Notes under the pieces: generated by a model | The model's database searches: none | Seen by the model: the letters and a program-made list of their open reading frames with translations, nothing else | What the model was told of the DNA's origin: nothing | Part shown: piece after piece, positions 1-13,679 of the stretch | How the letters are laid out: each line of letters opens with the position of its first letter | Position numbering within the stretch: the stretch's first letter is position 1 | Position numbers and translations under genes: made by a program | From: Portunus trituberculatus | Taxonomy: Eukaryota > Arthropoda > Malacostraca > Decapoda > Portunidae | Assembly (NCBI RefSeq): GCF_017591435.1 | Contig: NC_059286.1 | Coordinates: 3,033,182-3,097,181, forward strand | Direction of reading: 5' to 3' | Length of the DNA: 64,000 bases

Positions 1-194
1 TCTCTCTCTTCCTCTCTTTCTCTCTCTCTCTCCTTCCTCCTCCTCCTCCTCCTCCCTCTCTCTTTCCTCTCCCTCCCCACTCCCTCTCCTTTTTGTCCCT
101 CTCCCTTCCTCACTCCCTCTCCCTCTCTTCCCCTCCTTCACTTTCCCTAATAAAGACGAAGAGCTACAGCGACTTGTATTTCGAGCCACCAGAT

Positions 195-401
<207 letters not shown>

Positions 402-1766
402 CATGTATTTAGTTTCATCTCATACTAATTCTTCTTCCTCTTCTTACCTCTCTTCTTGTATATTTCCTTTTCCCTTCCTTTCTGTTTCTTCTATACATTC
501 ATCCTCTGTTCTTCTTTATTCTTCTTTAAATATATTCGTATGTCTTTCCTCTCATACCTTCTGATTCTCGTGTTTCCTCCTTCCCCCTTTTTTGCCCCAG
601 TTACTCTCTTCTCTTTCCCTTTTATTTCACACTAAAAGTACTTCCACATGTGTTAAATCTACGCTTTATTTATTCTTCCTAACTGGGTAACCTTCCCTTC
701 CCCTGACATGCCTTTCCTTCTCCTTCCTGTCCTGCTCTTCTTATTTCTCATTCATTGTTGCATTATATATCACATTCCTTGGGTTATCTATTTATTTTAT
801 TTTTCTCATCTATTTATTGTTCATTGTATTGCACACTCCTATATTTAAGCATTTTTATTGTTATCTGACTGAATGATATCCTCTTTTCATCTATCTTTAT
901 CAAATTTAAATGTGTAGAGTTGGTGGGAGGGAAGCACAAGTTGATGCAGAGGAACATATGTTTTCCTACTACATCACATTTAAATCATACTTGACTTACT
1001 TGACTTCCTTCTTTTATCCCTTTAACTGACAAACTCTGGAACTCCATGCCTGCTTCTGTGTTCCCTCTTGCCTGTGACTTAACTCCTTCAGAAAGCAGGG
1101 ATCAAGATACTTAACATCGTAATTTTGAACCTGCTTTCTGTCTCACGGGAATGGCAGCGTTAGTGAGTCTTTTCTTCCCAGCTGTGTTGCTCTTGGCCAG
1201 TCTTGCTTACATAAAAAATTACGAGTACTATTTTTTTTCCTTTTTCACATTCAGTACCACCACATGTTGTTCATCACCATGTTTCTTCACGTCCCTGTCA
1301 GTGGATAGCGTCTTTTTCCTATCCACCTTCATTCCTGTTATTCTTCACCTTTTCTTCATATATCACACTTAACTACCACTTCTTCACACTCTCAGTACAA
1401 CCACATGTCGTAAATCGCCCGCCCCGCCGAGCCAGAGTCACAGGGGTAGCGTCCTCCTCCCTTGTAACATTCCCCCCTTAGCAGCTCACATTTCCCCTTC
1501 ATTCACCCTCCTTTCCGCCACAGGATCCCATTGGTGAGGCCTAAGACACCGCTGGGCCGCCCGTCTTGACAGGGGAATCTCGTAATGGGGAGAAAAACTG
1601 TTTTAATTTACTCTAAGACCTTCCCGCAGCCTCGTCCTCTTCCTGCGGCCACTGTAGGCAAGTCAGACCGCCGCTGATGCCTCGAGGAGCATTGACCTTT
1701 TGTCTTGTGTTGTCTTTGGGAGTAATTGGATTGGGAGTGTGTTCTTTTTTCCGGTGAGTCTGTGTA

Positions 1767-1770
<4 letters not shown>

Positions 1771-1835
<65 letters not shown>

Positions 1836-1887
1836 AGGCAGGGTGAGGGCTGGCAGTTGTGGGTACGTCTATGGCTGTGTTTGTTTC

Positions 1888-1961
<74 letters not shown>

Positions 1962-1972
1962 TTTTGACGCCA

Positions 1973-2056
<84 letters not shown>

Positions 2057-2199
2057 ACATTATGACGTGGGTTTTATGTCCGTGGTGTTGAATTTGTAAT
2101 GGTTCATGGCGAGAGAGAGAGAGAGAGAGAGAGAGCATTCAGACATTATCAAGACATATCCAAATTGAGGAATCACATAGAGCTCTGAGAAACCATACA

Positions 2200-2260
<61 letters not shown>
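1771..2260 (+). repeat. Compound microsatellite cluster (GT, GT, CT, GA, CT)
   Basis: (TG)n 1771-1834, (GT)n 1891-1958, (CT)n 1976-2052, (GA)n 2111-2135 and (CT)n 2202-2260, separated by short unique pieces. Confidence 0.97.
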
Positions 2261-2263
<3 letters not shown>

Positions 2264-2446
2264 CCCCCGATCAATACCACGTAGTTATCTCATTTTCTTT
2301 AATTTAACCTAATTATACACAAGCTTACCAGTCGCTATCATTATCCTTCACTCTGCTGATAGCCATCCTAATAAGCCCTACAGAATCCTTACATCCTATG
2401 CCTTCCCTAGAACTGATATTGGTAGGATGAGGAAAGAGAAACAGTT

Positions 2447-2501
2447 ACCACCACCACCACCACCACCACCACCACCACCACCACCACCACCACCACCACC
2501 A
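2447..2501 (+). repeat. (ACC)n
   Basis: About 18 copies; encodes poly-Pro or poly-Gly only by chance. Confidence 0.97.
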
Positions 2502-2629
2502 GCATCGCCTTCTGCAGGGGGAGAAAAGGACTTTGCAATAATTCGTAGAGAGAAACAGCGTGCGTGGCCTGGACGGGTAGCGACAGGGAAGTTTCTCAGA
2601 GGCGTTGTACCTGAGACGTGGACTTTACG

Positions 2630-3262
2630 AGACGGGGAAGAAGGAAGGAAGGAAGGAGGCGGAGAGGTAGAGAGAAGACGAGAGGGTAGCAAAGGAGGGA
2701 GAGATTATGAGTGATAGACGGAGGAGGAAGGAAGAAAGGAGCTGTGGAGGGAGAAAAGACGATGGAGAAGAGAGTTTGAGAAGTTGATGGGCACAGAAAG
2801 AAGGAATGGGAGAAGGAATGTAGAGATAGAGATGGAAGGGAGGAGAAGAGGGAGTGTGTGAGAGGTAAATGGAGCGAGAAAGGAGGGAGTAGTGGTCTGA
2901 ACGGGAGAGGGAGAAAGGGAGAAGAGTAAGAGGTAAAGGAGATGAGGGGAGGAAGGATGAAGAAGCAAGAAGAAAGGAAATGTAGAAACAACAGCATGAC
3001 AAAAAAAGAATCATGAAGACAGAAAGAACTAGAGACAAAATAAGGAAGAAAGAGGAAGTGAAAAATTGGAAAGTTGAGAAAAACGTGAAAATATAAATGA
3101 GAAACAAACAGCAGCAGACATTTTGCCCCTTTCCTCACTGTGTATGACGACTTATCGAGAGAAATATAAGGAAAAGAGGAAAAAAAAGAAAGGTAGAAAC
3201 AAAAAAGCAAAAGGAGAAAGAGAGAGATAGAGAAAGAATAGGAGACATCAGGAGAGGAAGGA

Positions 3263-3327
<65 letters not shown>

Positions 3328-3510
3328 GAGAAAGAAAGAGGCCGGTGTGAGAAAAGAAAGATAAAAGGCGAATGGGAAACAGGAAAAAGAAAGAGAGAGA
3401 GAGAGATAAACAAGTAAACGGTGAATGACAAAAGAAAAGGAGGAAAGGGTGAAGTAGAGAGGAACGCACCAGAGAGAGAGAGAGAGAGAGAAGGAAGAGG
3501 AACTAGGATG
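2630..3510 (+). repeat. Polypurine block 1
   Basis: About 0.9 kb made almost wholly of A and G on the + strand, with (GA)n and a (GACA)n stretch near 3268-3330. Long minus-strand frames rich in Ser/Leu/Phe here are composition artefacts. Confidence 0.9.
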
Positions 3511-3669
3511 TGGGATGTTGGGCTGGGATATATGAGGCGACCCTTGTATATTGGGGAATCGCGTGCCGAGGGAAGAAACGGGCGCCGCGAACTGCCTCCC
3601 TCATGTTTTAAAAGTCCAAGGATCGGTTTTTGCCCTTTTTTTCTCTTTGTGTGTGCGTGCGTGTCTTGC

Positions 3670-3700
<31 letters not shown>

Positions 3701-3860
3701 TGTAGGGAAAGGTAGATATATGTAGGATGACACATATACTAAGAGAGAGAGAGAGAGAGACTGGCCAAAGGAAACTCGCAATTTAATTTACACTGAAGGT
3801 TCGTACAAGCATCCGAATCAGGTGAACCATTCTTTCCCCTTACGTGCGAAGCTTCAAAAC

Positions 3861-3862
<2 letters not shown>

Positions 3863-3951
<89 letters not shown>

Positions 3952-4014
3952 GCGTGCGTACTCCCAAGTGCCAATATCTGTCTTGTGTAGCTACGTGTAT
4001 GTTTGCGTGTGTGT

Positions 4015-4071
<57 letters not shown>
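3863..4071 (+). repeat. (GA)n and (GT)n pair
   Basis: (GA)n 3863-3950 and (GT)n 4016-4071 separated by 65 unique bases. Confidence 0.97.
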
Positions 4072-4073
<2 letters not shown>

Positions 4074-4357
4074 ATGTGCGTGTGTCCCTGTAAATTTATA
4101 ATGAAAGCAGAGTCATGCACAGTACCAACCCCACCCACTACCGCACAACTTCATGCACACCGAAGGAATAAAGTAAGAAATAAAAAAACATAAATAAAAA
4201 AAACACTGAATACTAACATCACAACTCACTCGGAGGAAATAAAATAGAAATAAAAACTTGATACTCTGGTCATGAAATATTTCAAACCCACACCTGGAGC
4301 GCCATTTTTATCCAACTAATTCACATGGCATCGACCACATGAACCTGAAACACTCCT

Positions 4358-5321
4358 ATGGCAGCCAGGGGAAGGAGGAGGAGGAGGAGGAGGAGGAGGA
4401 GGAGGAAGAAGGAATACGGAAGAAGAAGAAGAAGAAGAAGAAGAGGAGGCAACAGTAGTATGGTGAAGGAAGAAGAGAAAGTAGAGCAAGCAACAGTATC
4501 GAGGAGGAAGAGGAGGAGGAGAGAAAGAGGAGAAATATGGAAGAGAAGTAATGAAGCGAAAGAAGAGGAGGAAGAAAAGGAGTAGAGAAATATGGAACTA
4601 AAAGAGGAGGGAAAGAGGAAGACGAGGAGACAAATTCAAAACTGAAAGAGAAGAGGAAGATGAGTAAGAAGAAAATGAAATAGGAAAAGGATAAAGAAAT
4701 GGAAAAAATAAAAGTAAAAAAGGAGGAGAAGGAGAAAATTGTGGAACTGAAAGAGAAGGAGAACGAAAAAAGAAGAAGAGGAGAGAAATAGAAAGGACAA
4801 ATAAGAGGAGGAGGAAGAGGAAGGAGGAGGAGGAGAAATATGTAGACGTGAAAGTGAAAGAAGGGGAGAAGAAAGATGTTGACTGATTAATTGAGATTGG
4901 TTGATTGAAATTTGTCTCGTATTTGAGATGAATAAGGAAGGAAAAAGGGGGAGAAGGAGGAGGAGAAGGAGGAGGAGGAGGAGGAGGAGGAGGAGGAGGA
5001 GAGAAAGAGGGAAAAAAGGAGAAAAGAAAGATAAAAGTACATAAACAAGAATGAAAAAAAACAAGAGCCACCAATAACAGAAATAGTAGTAGTAGTAGTA
5101 GTAGTAGTAGTAGCAGAAGCAGCAGAAGCAGTAGCAACAGCAGCAGAGGCAATAGAAGGGCAACAACAACAAGAGGAGGACGAGAGAAAGGAGAAATAAA
5201 TGTTTAAATATAAATGAATGTAGTGAATACCAAAGGCTCACGAGGGAGACTGCAAGAAAAAAAAAGAGGAAGAGGAAGTACAGGAGTAGGAAGAGGAAGA
5301 GAAAATATAGATTAATCGACA

Positions 5322-5352
<31 letters not shown>
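4358..5352 (+). repeat. Polypurine block 2 (GGA/GAA-rich)
   Basis: About 1 kb with few pyrimidines, including (AGG)n near 4373-4406, (AAG)n 4419-4447, (GGA)n 4950-5000, an (AGT)n run 5084-5113 and (GA)n at its end. Confidence 0.92.
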
Positions 5353-5709
5353 TGGAAGTGAAAGTGAGTGAATTGGCTGCGCACCTTTAAGAAAAAATAA
5401 ATGTTTGCTTGATACTGTTTACGCTGCGCTGTTGACGGAGTGGTGTGTGGCAGGTGGGCTCAATAAATTCACCATTGCAGCGGCACAGGTGAGCAGATTC
5501 GGTCCATGCAGGTGTGTCACGTGATGAGGGTCGGCCAGGTGTCACGGAGCTGGTCTGCGTGGTGAGTGTGATGGGAAAAGGATTGATAGATTTTATAGGC
5601 GTGATGTGAAATTGTTATTAGATTTATTCATTCATTTATTTATTTTTATTTTTAGGTGTGAGTATCTTTTCGTGAGGTATCATTTATGTTATTTTTTTTT
5701 CTGGGCTTA

Positions 5710-5857
<148 letters not shown>

Positions 5858-5924
5858 ATTTAATTTGAAACGTAATAAAACTATACAAGTGCCTCCCAAA
5901 TTCTGTGTCTTTCCCAATCTATTC

Positions 5925-6094
<170 letters not shown>

Positions 6095-6123
6095 TCTCCA
6101 TATACTAACAAACAATATAAAGT

Positions 6124-6151
6124 TACTAACCTTCTTCTGCCTCTCCTTCAG
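6124..6151 (+). promoter_or_regulatory. 3' splice site of exon 1 with TACTAAC branch site
   Basis: TACTAAC at 6124-6130 matches the strict branch-point consensus exactly. It is followed by a pyrimidine-rich tract and CAG at 6149-6151. The perfect match supports this acceptor as functional despite the two large CT arrays just upstream. Confidence 0.75.
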
Positions 6152-6320
6152 CGTCGGTGTGGCTGCCATCTGAACAGCCTCGGCAGCCTGGGTTACTGCG
6201 TGGTGGTGCTGGGACTCACTACCTACGTGATCGCCACCGAAGCGCAGCAGTTCCTCAAGTACCTGAACCTCCCATGGCCCCGCCACAGCCTCCCCAACCT
6301 CGAACTCAACGTCCATATCG
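6152..6320 (+). CDS. tinc: tincar-like exon 1 (first visible): HLNSL motif and first membrane segment
   Basis: Fifty-six codons plus one base, read from CGT at the first exon base. The peptide starts RRCGCHLNSLGSLGYC, runs through a hydrophobic segment of about 18 residues (codons 14-31, VVVLGLTTYVIA in its core), then QQFLKYLNLPWPRH and ends LELNVHI. HLNSL followed by a membrane helix is the Tincar N-terminal signature. The acceptor is a pyrimidine tract ending CTCCTTCAG at 6143-6151 with a TACTAAC branch site 20 bases upstream. The donor is G|GTACGT at 6321. The exon ends in phase 1. There is no in-frame ATG, so an upstream exon must supply the start; it was not found. (CT)n arrays lie about 60 bases upstream and 17 bases downstream. 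Confidence 0.88.
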
Positions 6321-6335
6321 GTACGTCGAATTTGG

Positions 6336-6616
<281 letters not shown>

Positions 6617-7236
6617 TTAGCAGGATCTCTCTCTCTCTCACTTCAGTTTCTCTTTCTCTCTCTCCTCTCTCGGTTCTCCTCCTCCTCGTCTTCTTCCTAC
6701 TCTCCTCTCTTCTCTCTCTCCAACAGGTTCAGGAAACACGCCCCTATCAGTTTCTGCCTCTTCTCTCTCTCTTTCTCCCTCTCCCTTCTTCGTTTCCTCC
6801 CTTCCTCCCTTCTCCCCTCAAAATCAATAACGTTTTCTGGCTCAGTTTGGCCCTAAAATCAATAACGTTTCATGTTCATTATATTAATTCACCCCAAAAT
6901 TTCGTCACACATGGACACTCGCAACTTTTATACCTATTTTGTATTTTATTCTTGCCAACTTCTCTCCCATTCCTTGTTTCTCCAGTCTTGTCCAGATGGC
7001 TTGTTTTGTCACACACCCAGTCGCACAACTTCTGGACATGTGAAGTATCTGTCTTGAAAACTTTCCTTATTCATCGCCAGTGTGTCCAGTTGTCCAGATT
7101 ATCATGTCGTTCCTTCCTTTATTGGTTTTATGTTATTTGGTGCTCTGATATCGTATAAGGACTGTGTATTTTCAATGGCCACGCGGATTGTTAGTCGAGT
7201 TCTGATCATTTTTGTCAACTAATGATGAAGAATAAC

Positions 7237-7400
7237 TAAATTTTTACTAGCCATCTTTGGAAACCTCGATAATTTAACCTAACCTAACCTAACTTGATAA
7301 CCTAACCTAACTTAACTACCACTTCTACCACTAGAGACTACAATCTTCACTAGCACTCTTGGAAATCTAACGTAACCTAACCTAACCTAACCTAACCATC
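7237..7400 (+). repeat. Tandem unit carrying CCTAA telomere-like repeats
   Basis: Two ~110-base units (TTTTTACTAGCCATCTTTGG and ATCTTCACTAGCACTCTTGG) each contain a short run of TAACC, the complement of the arthropod telomere motif TTAGG. Confidence 0.75.
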
Positions 7401-7494
7401 ATTGTTACCATTAGAGCCAGTAATAGTTGTTAATCCATCGCTAGACTCACCCTTACAAACTTTATTATTACCATTACCATTAGTATATAGGGCC

Positions 7495-7530
7495 AGTTAG
7501 GTTAGGATAGGTTAGATTAGGTTAGGTTGA
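7495..7530 (+). repeat. TTAGG-type repeats, opposite orientation
   Basis: GTTAGGTTAGGATAGG and GTTAGATTAGGTTAGG follow about 100 bases after the CCTAA runs and are inverted relative to them. Confidence 0.75.
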
Positions 7531-8038
7531 GATAAGACGCCAGACCAGTCAAGATTACTTTTCCTTGTTCACTCTTATTTATATCAGAGTTAGTTTATAG
7601 CCAGGGAGGTTATTTGATCCTGATATTGGCTATGGATGCGTGAAAATGCCCCTCCAAAGTTCTTATTTATATGTAAAACTTGGCCAACTCCACACCGCCG
7701 GCTGGAGAGGCGAAGCAAATACTTGTAAACTTGCACCATTCCGGGAGTCTTATAAGTAAACTAAAGTAAATTGCGACGCTAGGAAGTACATGTTTTATCA
7801 CGACTTGTCATCTTGTAGCTTTTCCTCCAGTACCTCCTTCCAGTATTAAGCTCGCAGTACGTTTTCCTCCTTTTTTCCTCCATTTTTTTTCCTTCAGGGA
7901 GCAACGCACGACATCCTTTTTCCTTAGTATTTTTTCCTCCTCTCCAGTCTTCCTTTTTTTAAGACTCAAAGCGTGTCTGTACTCGTGTGAAGAAGAAAAA
8001 CTTGGCTTCCTTCTTAAGCGTAAAATTTTGCAGGGACG

Positions 8039-8040
<2 letters not shown>

Positions 8041-8095
<55 letters not shown>
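8041..8095 (+). repeat. (GT)n
   Basis: 55 bases of GT. Confidence 0.97.
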
Positions 8096-8098
<3 letters not shown>

Positions 8099-8689
8099 GG
8101 AACTTTTTAAAGCTCAGTAATAAGTGTTAAGCAGGTTGAATTATGGAGCGGAATGTTCTCCCGTGATGGCGCCAGGTGAAGCCTCTGCCCAAGTAATGAA
8201 ATAATTAGACAGTACTGCCCCATAACCTCCCTCACCCCCCCCCCACTCCATCTCCCTGTCCTCCTTCCCTCGTGTCCCTTACTTCACTTCCCTTCCTCTC
8301 TTTTTCTTTCTGTCCACTTCTGCTCCTTCCTTCCTTCCTTCCTCCTCCTCTTCCTCTTCCGTTGCGTCTTCTGGTAATTCTCTTTGCTTTCCTCCTCTCT
8401 TCTCTCTTTTCTCCTCTCATTCCTTACTTCCGTGCTCCTTTTTTAATTATTCCACGTATCCTTTACTATTTCTTTCGATTTTTATTCATTTTTTTTCTTT
8501 TCTTGCTTTCTGAATTGTGTGTTTATGCTAAATTGCTATTATATATATTTTTTTTCAGTCTTCTATTTCCTTTATTTCTTGTTTTCCCCTTATTCATCAC
8601 TCTCTGTATTTTCTCCTTTCCTCGCATAGCTTTCCTTCCCACTTTCTTGATTTTTTAACTTTATTACTTATTCCTTATCGTGTTTCATT

Positions 8690-8735
8690 CCCATTTCTCC
8701 TCTGTTTTTCTTCATCTGCATCAGGTGAGGGCAAA
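8690..8735 (+). promoter_or_regulatory. Candidate recursive (ratchet) splice site in intron 1
   Basis: A pyrimidine-rich tract (CATTTCTCCTCTGTTTTTC) and CTGCATCAG end at 8724 and are followed at once by GTGAGG at 8725. Juxtaposed 3' and 5' splice sites of this form are used for stepwise removal of long arthropod introns. Position, 2.4 kb into a 23.7 kb intron, is plausible. This is a sequence match only. Confidence 0.3.
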
Positions 8736-9238
8736 CTACGGCCTGCCATAGGAATTCATGCGCCCCGACAAATGTTAGTGAATTGGAAAGAGCAAGTGAA
8801 TAAACAATGCCAAAATAGTATTGTGAGCATTTCATTTTCTTCCCTCAAGTGTGCATATGAGTGTGAGAATGCCTTTTTTTTTTTTTTGAAGCCTTTTATT
8901 GTGTGTTTCAAGTATTAATGATTTTGGGTTGATAAGAGTATGCGGCCCTGTAAGATTGTGATTTTCTTTAGTGTGGCCTTAGTATTGAAAAGTTTGCCCA
9001 CCCCTGATTTACTTACTTCCTTCTTTTATCTCTTCTTCCTTTGTTTCTTACATCACTCAGTGGGTAATTGGGTTTTTTTTAGGTTTTCTGTTTCTATTTT
9101 TTTGTTTTTTCTGTCTGTCTTTCTGTTACTTCCCTTTTTTTCATTATTTTTTTTAATCTTCTCCGCCTTTTGTTCCTTCTCAATGTGTCCTTCCATTTTT
9201 TTCTCTCTCTTATTAGTCGTGTTGTTGCACCATTCCTT

Positions 9239-9579
<341 letters not shown>

Positions 9580-9629
9580 GGAATGGTAATGAGCTGCCTC
9601 TCTTTTGCTTTCTTTTTTCTCTCCCTCAG

Positions 9630-9652
9630 GTGTTGTTTATGTAAATGCGGAG
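9630..9652 (+). other. Candidate 23-base pseudo-exon
   Basis: A strong acceptor (TTTTTTCTCTCCCTCAG ending 9629) and a strong donor (GAG|GTAAGA at 9653) enclose 23 bases. Entered in the phase of exon 1 it reads GVVYVNAE and exits in phase 0, which would put exon 2 out of frame, so it cannot be a normal coding exon of the gene. Confidence 0.2.
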
Positions 9653-11181
9653 GTAAGAGAAAAAGAGAGAGAGAGAAAGAGAGAGACAGACAGAGACAGA
9701 GACATATACACAGTAAGACAGGTAGACAAAGACAGAAAAGAGTTATTTTTCTCTTGCCGTGAATCGATTATGGGTCATTTTAGCGGTTTAGACGAAAAGA
9801 AATGAAAATTAGTGAAAAATTACAAACTCTTTAACTTTGAACGCTTCTGATTTTCCTCGAGCATTAGGGAATTGTTTGGTTGTGGATTAGAATACAATGT
9901 CAAAAGATACCATTGATAGAAAAATGATTTGACATTTAATGAAAGCAACCAGTACAAATTCTAAAGTGTTTGTTATTATTTTTCCTGCTTAGTTGAATAG
10001 TGTGGTTAAGCAGATAGTATTATTGTTAGTAGATAAAGGATTAAAGTGTCTGGAAGCGGTATTTACATTGATATGCCTCACAAATCCATGAACCTTTTTC
10101 ATTGAAGTATCAAATGGTAGTATTAAAGAAAATATGAACACCGCTACGTGAAGAATAATTTGTAATGATGTAAATATAAACCCTCCTGAATTTCGTGTTT
10201 TTTTTTTTTTTTATTATTAAATGTCAGTGATTTTACAGCCACTCTCATGTCGCAGAGGTCCGTGAGAGGTTTATTTCACTTCTTCAATGCAAAATATAAA
10301 AGAGAAACACATGCGAGTAAAGTGCAGAAAATTTTAAGAGCAAGTTTGTTAGCCATCCTCACCAAGCGACGCTCAGCCTACATTGTGTCTGAGAGGTGAA
10401 GCGAAGCGCGGCGCGGGAGGTTCCTGGCGTGAAGAAGGCTGGAGAGGCTTGAGGTAGTACCATAAGTGTTGGACGAGAGGTGCAGCTGAAAACTGTAAAG
10501 ATAAATGGATACGTTTGTCTCTTGTACTTGTCTGGGGGATGAAAAAGAGGAACCCGTCTGCCTTGGAAATGTTTTGTTAAGTTCTGAGTACCAGGTGACG
10601 CATACAGTAACTAATGTAATGTACTGGGTGTGTGTCTCCACTTTACACAGGGCGAAAAGAGGAGCTGTGTGGCTTGGAAGTTGTAATATTTAGTTGAATT
10701 TTGAGCGCTAGGAGATGGATAAACTTACCTAATATAATATTCTGGCTGGGAAGGCTGAAAAATTACTCGGTGTTGCGGTGAATATATACTCTGAAACTTT
10801 AAATATGAAAAAGTTAATGTGGTATCATTGAAATGAGAGACTGTCTTAAAACTCAGAATGTTTCCTTGAATTGTGAACATATCAGTGACGTAATGCTACA
10901 AAGAGAAGGTTTTGTCTTGAAACTACATATACATCGTGAAATTGTGAATACTTGATAATTCGCTAGTGGATGTGAAATTCTAAATGACGAGCCTCTGTGT
11001 GGAAATTTGGATTATCGTTTTGAGTTTTTACAACCTAGTGATGGAACTTAGTGAAAAGGAAGGTTGTAATGACGTAACGTTTAATGATCTTCCTGGATGT
11101 AAGAATTTATGAGATCTTAATTGACAAGATTTATGGTGCACTGTTCAGCTTTGTGTCTTCAAAAGAAAAATAATAATAAAT

Positions 11182-11400
11182 ACTCGTTGATTTTTTTATA
11201 CAATGGTGACTGAATGTTGAAAAAGGGAGGTTATATCTTCAAAATAAAAATTAAAGATACCTTCGGGAATGTTAAACCCAGAACATTGTGTCTTCAAACA
11301 GAAAAAATGAATAAATTCTCCTTGATATTCCTTATACAATAGTGAGTGAACATTGAAAGAGGGAGGTTGTGTCTTGAGAGTAAAAATACTTTCGGGAGCT
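11182..11400 (+). repeat. 137-bp tandem repeat
   Basis: TTTATACAATGGTGACTGAA / CTTATACAATAGTGAGTGAA and AAAAAGGGAGGTT / AAAGAGGGAGGTT recur 137 bases apart. Looser copies may extend back to about 10780. Confidence 0.75.
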
Positions 11401-11689
11401 CTGAACCCTGCAAGGCCTTAATGGATAGGAAGACTAATGGTGCTGTGTCGAGGCGAGGAACTGTGCTGAAAACTAAAAGTACTTCAATTTTGAACTCAGG
11501 TGACGGTAGGAGGCTTAATGGACAGGAAGACAGGTGGATTATGATCATGCTTATACCTGTCTTGGCGTGGCTCAGGTGGTGAAGGAGAGGAGCGTATGCA
11601 AAGCTGCTTAACTAAGGCGCTTATTTTCCTGTCAGTGGTCTTATATTTACTGGACGCCGAGCTGAAGGTGACATCCACTGCCTACCACA

Positions 11690-12220
11690 CTTCACCTTGT
11701 CTTGTCTTCCCTACCTTACCATGCCTTGTCTTGTCCTGTCACTGTATCTCATCTTACCTTATCTCTCCTCACGTTGCCTATCTTATCTAATTTTACCCCT
11801 CTTTGTCTTTATGTTTACCTTACCTTACTTTGCTCTGCCACTTTCATATCTTAACTTATTTAACCTTACCTTGTCTTTCTACTGTCTTATTTTACCTTAT
11901 CCTTCTCTTACCACTGTCTTTTCCTACCTTACCGTACTTCACCTTACCCTAACAATATCTTATTTTACCTTATTTTACTTTATCTTGCCCTACCATTGCC
12001 TTATTTTAATTTTACTATACCGTACCGTACCTTACCTTACCTACCTTACCGTACCGTACCTTACCTTACCTAAACTTACCTTACCTCACCTTACTGTATC
12101 TTGTCTTACCATCTTTTGCTTCATCTTGACTTAATTCCAACACTTTTTCTTTCTTATACTTTGCTTTCCTTTACCTTACATTCAACACTTTACCTCACCT
12201 TAGCTTACCTTACCTGTTAC
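11690..12220 (+). repeat. Degenerate TTACC/CTTAC pentamer region
   Basis: About 530 bases dominated by CTTACCTTACC-type words with drift (GTACCGTACC, CTTATTTTACC). The 145-codon frame across it encodes repeated LPYL-type peptides and is an artefact. Confidence 0.8.
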
Positions 12221-13219
12221 TTGTTCTTTTGCTATTTATCTGCGGAAAATCTCTCTGAGGTTGAACTGGAGAGGATTACCAGCACATAGCAGGACGTAGG
12301 GAAGACATAGGGATATAGGGAAGAAAAATGGATGGAGGTGCTGTATTTCATGCTGTATCCAGTTTGGCCAGTGTTGAAAGAGTAGTGGGGTTCGAATTCT
12401 TGTCAGAGAAGGTTTATTTCTGGTAAGATTGCCTGCTATCAGTTCAGCCAGGCTCTAAAATAAATATTGGTCAGTCGTTAACGGAGAAACGTAGAGTTGG
12501 TAGAGAAAGGAGCTGGCAGTGTTAGGCAGTGTTCATGATAGAGTACGACAGGTTTTTTTTTTTTTCCATTTTTAACATCCTTCCTGCAAGTTCTCGTGTT
12601 TTCCTTTATTGCTAACGGCTTTAAGACATCTACTTCTGAGCTCCAGCCACCTCTTAGCATTGCACTGACTAAGACATTGCTGTATCTACTTCTACTCTTT
12701 TACCTTCCTGTCTTTCTTTATATGTCGATGTTTATAAGGATTCCATTGCCTTTAGTGCTGAGAATTGATACATCTCGCAGTGAAAGACTTAAAGGAAAGT
12801 AAAATCAGTGCAGGTGAGTACGGCAGGTTAATTGACTTGTGGCTGCACCTGTGTGTCGCTGAGCCTACATGAGCTGGATATCCTCGCTGATTCCTAGCTG
12901 ATTGGAGACTAGTTAGCAGTACACGTGTGCCTCAAATACATAGTTTATAGTGAATGCTCAACTATTGCAACACTGTGAGGCCCAAACTGATCCGTCAAAC
13001 TTTTGTGCACGCGCTCAATTAAATAGGTATTAATGTTATTTTTCTATGCATATATGAATTGTATATGACCTGGATAACAAAAAATTTACCGCCGTCACTG
13101 TGCTGGAATTACAAACACCACAGCGGCGCGACGCAAGTTAAATACGAGCCGCGTGTGCTCGGCTTATGATCGCCAATAAATCCCACCTGGCCGCCACCCG
13201 CAAAGGTAATGGCCCGGCG

Positions 13220-13640
13220 CCCCTTCAGCCAGCCAACCCTGTGTGGGACATTTTTGCCCTTCTATGCCCTCCCCTTAGGACATTTTTGCCTTTTTTTCTC
13301 CCTGGACTCATTCACCGTTTGCGTTTTGCTTCGTGGACAGTTTCCCTCTAATATGACACCTTGGACTGTTTCTTTGCTGTTATTCTTTTCCTTTGATTTT
13401 CCTCCGTGGATGTTTCTTCACTCTTGGGCTTTTCTCAAAAGATATATCCTCTCGTGTTCTTTCCCTTGGACATTTTCACAAGGGACCTTTTTTCGGACAT
13501 ATTTTCCTTTGTCTTTCTTTACATACACATTTTTTTTTTTTTCCAGTATTCAACCAAGGACATTTTTCTCTCCAGACTTTTTTTCACATTCTTCCCCTCG
13601 GCGTATTCTCGGTAGACACTTTCCCTGCGGACATTTCTCG
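13220..13640 (+). repeat. Degenerate GGACATTTT-containing array
   Basis: Words such as GGGACATTTTTGCC, AGGACATTTTTGCC, TGGACATTTTC and CGGACATATTTTCC recur at irregular 30-50 base spacing in T/C-rich sequence. Confidence 0.5.
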
Positions 13641-13679
13641 GGAAAGAGGAGGAAGGTCGATCTGTATAGAAAGAGAAAT

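Noticed and set aside
1677..1757. 26-codon frame MPRGALTFCLVL... with a GTGAGT donor near its end, as a possible first exon
   Set aside because: The donor at 1754 leaves phase 2, which gives a quick stop when joined to exon 1; no family resemblance.
2596..5322. Long minus-strand frames rich in Ser, Leu and Phe
   Set aside because: Polypurine composition removes stop codons from the complementary strand; no domain or non-repetitive sequence.
5524..5561. ATG followed by a GTGAGT donor, as a possible first exon
   Set aside because: Leaves phase 2; exon 1 needs phase 0. The phase-0 frame has a stop and no ATG.
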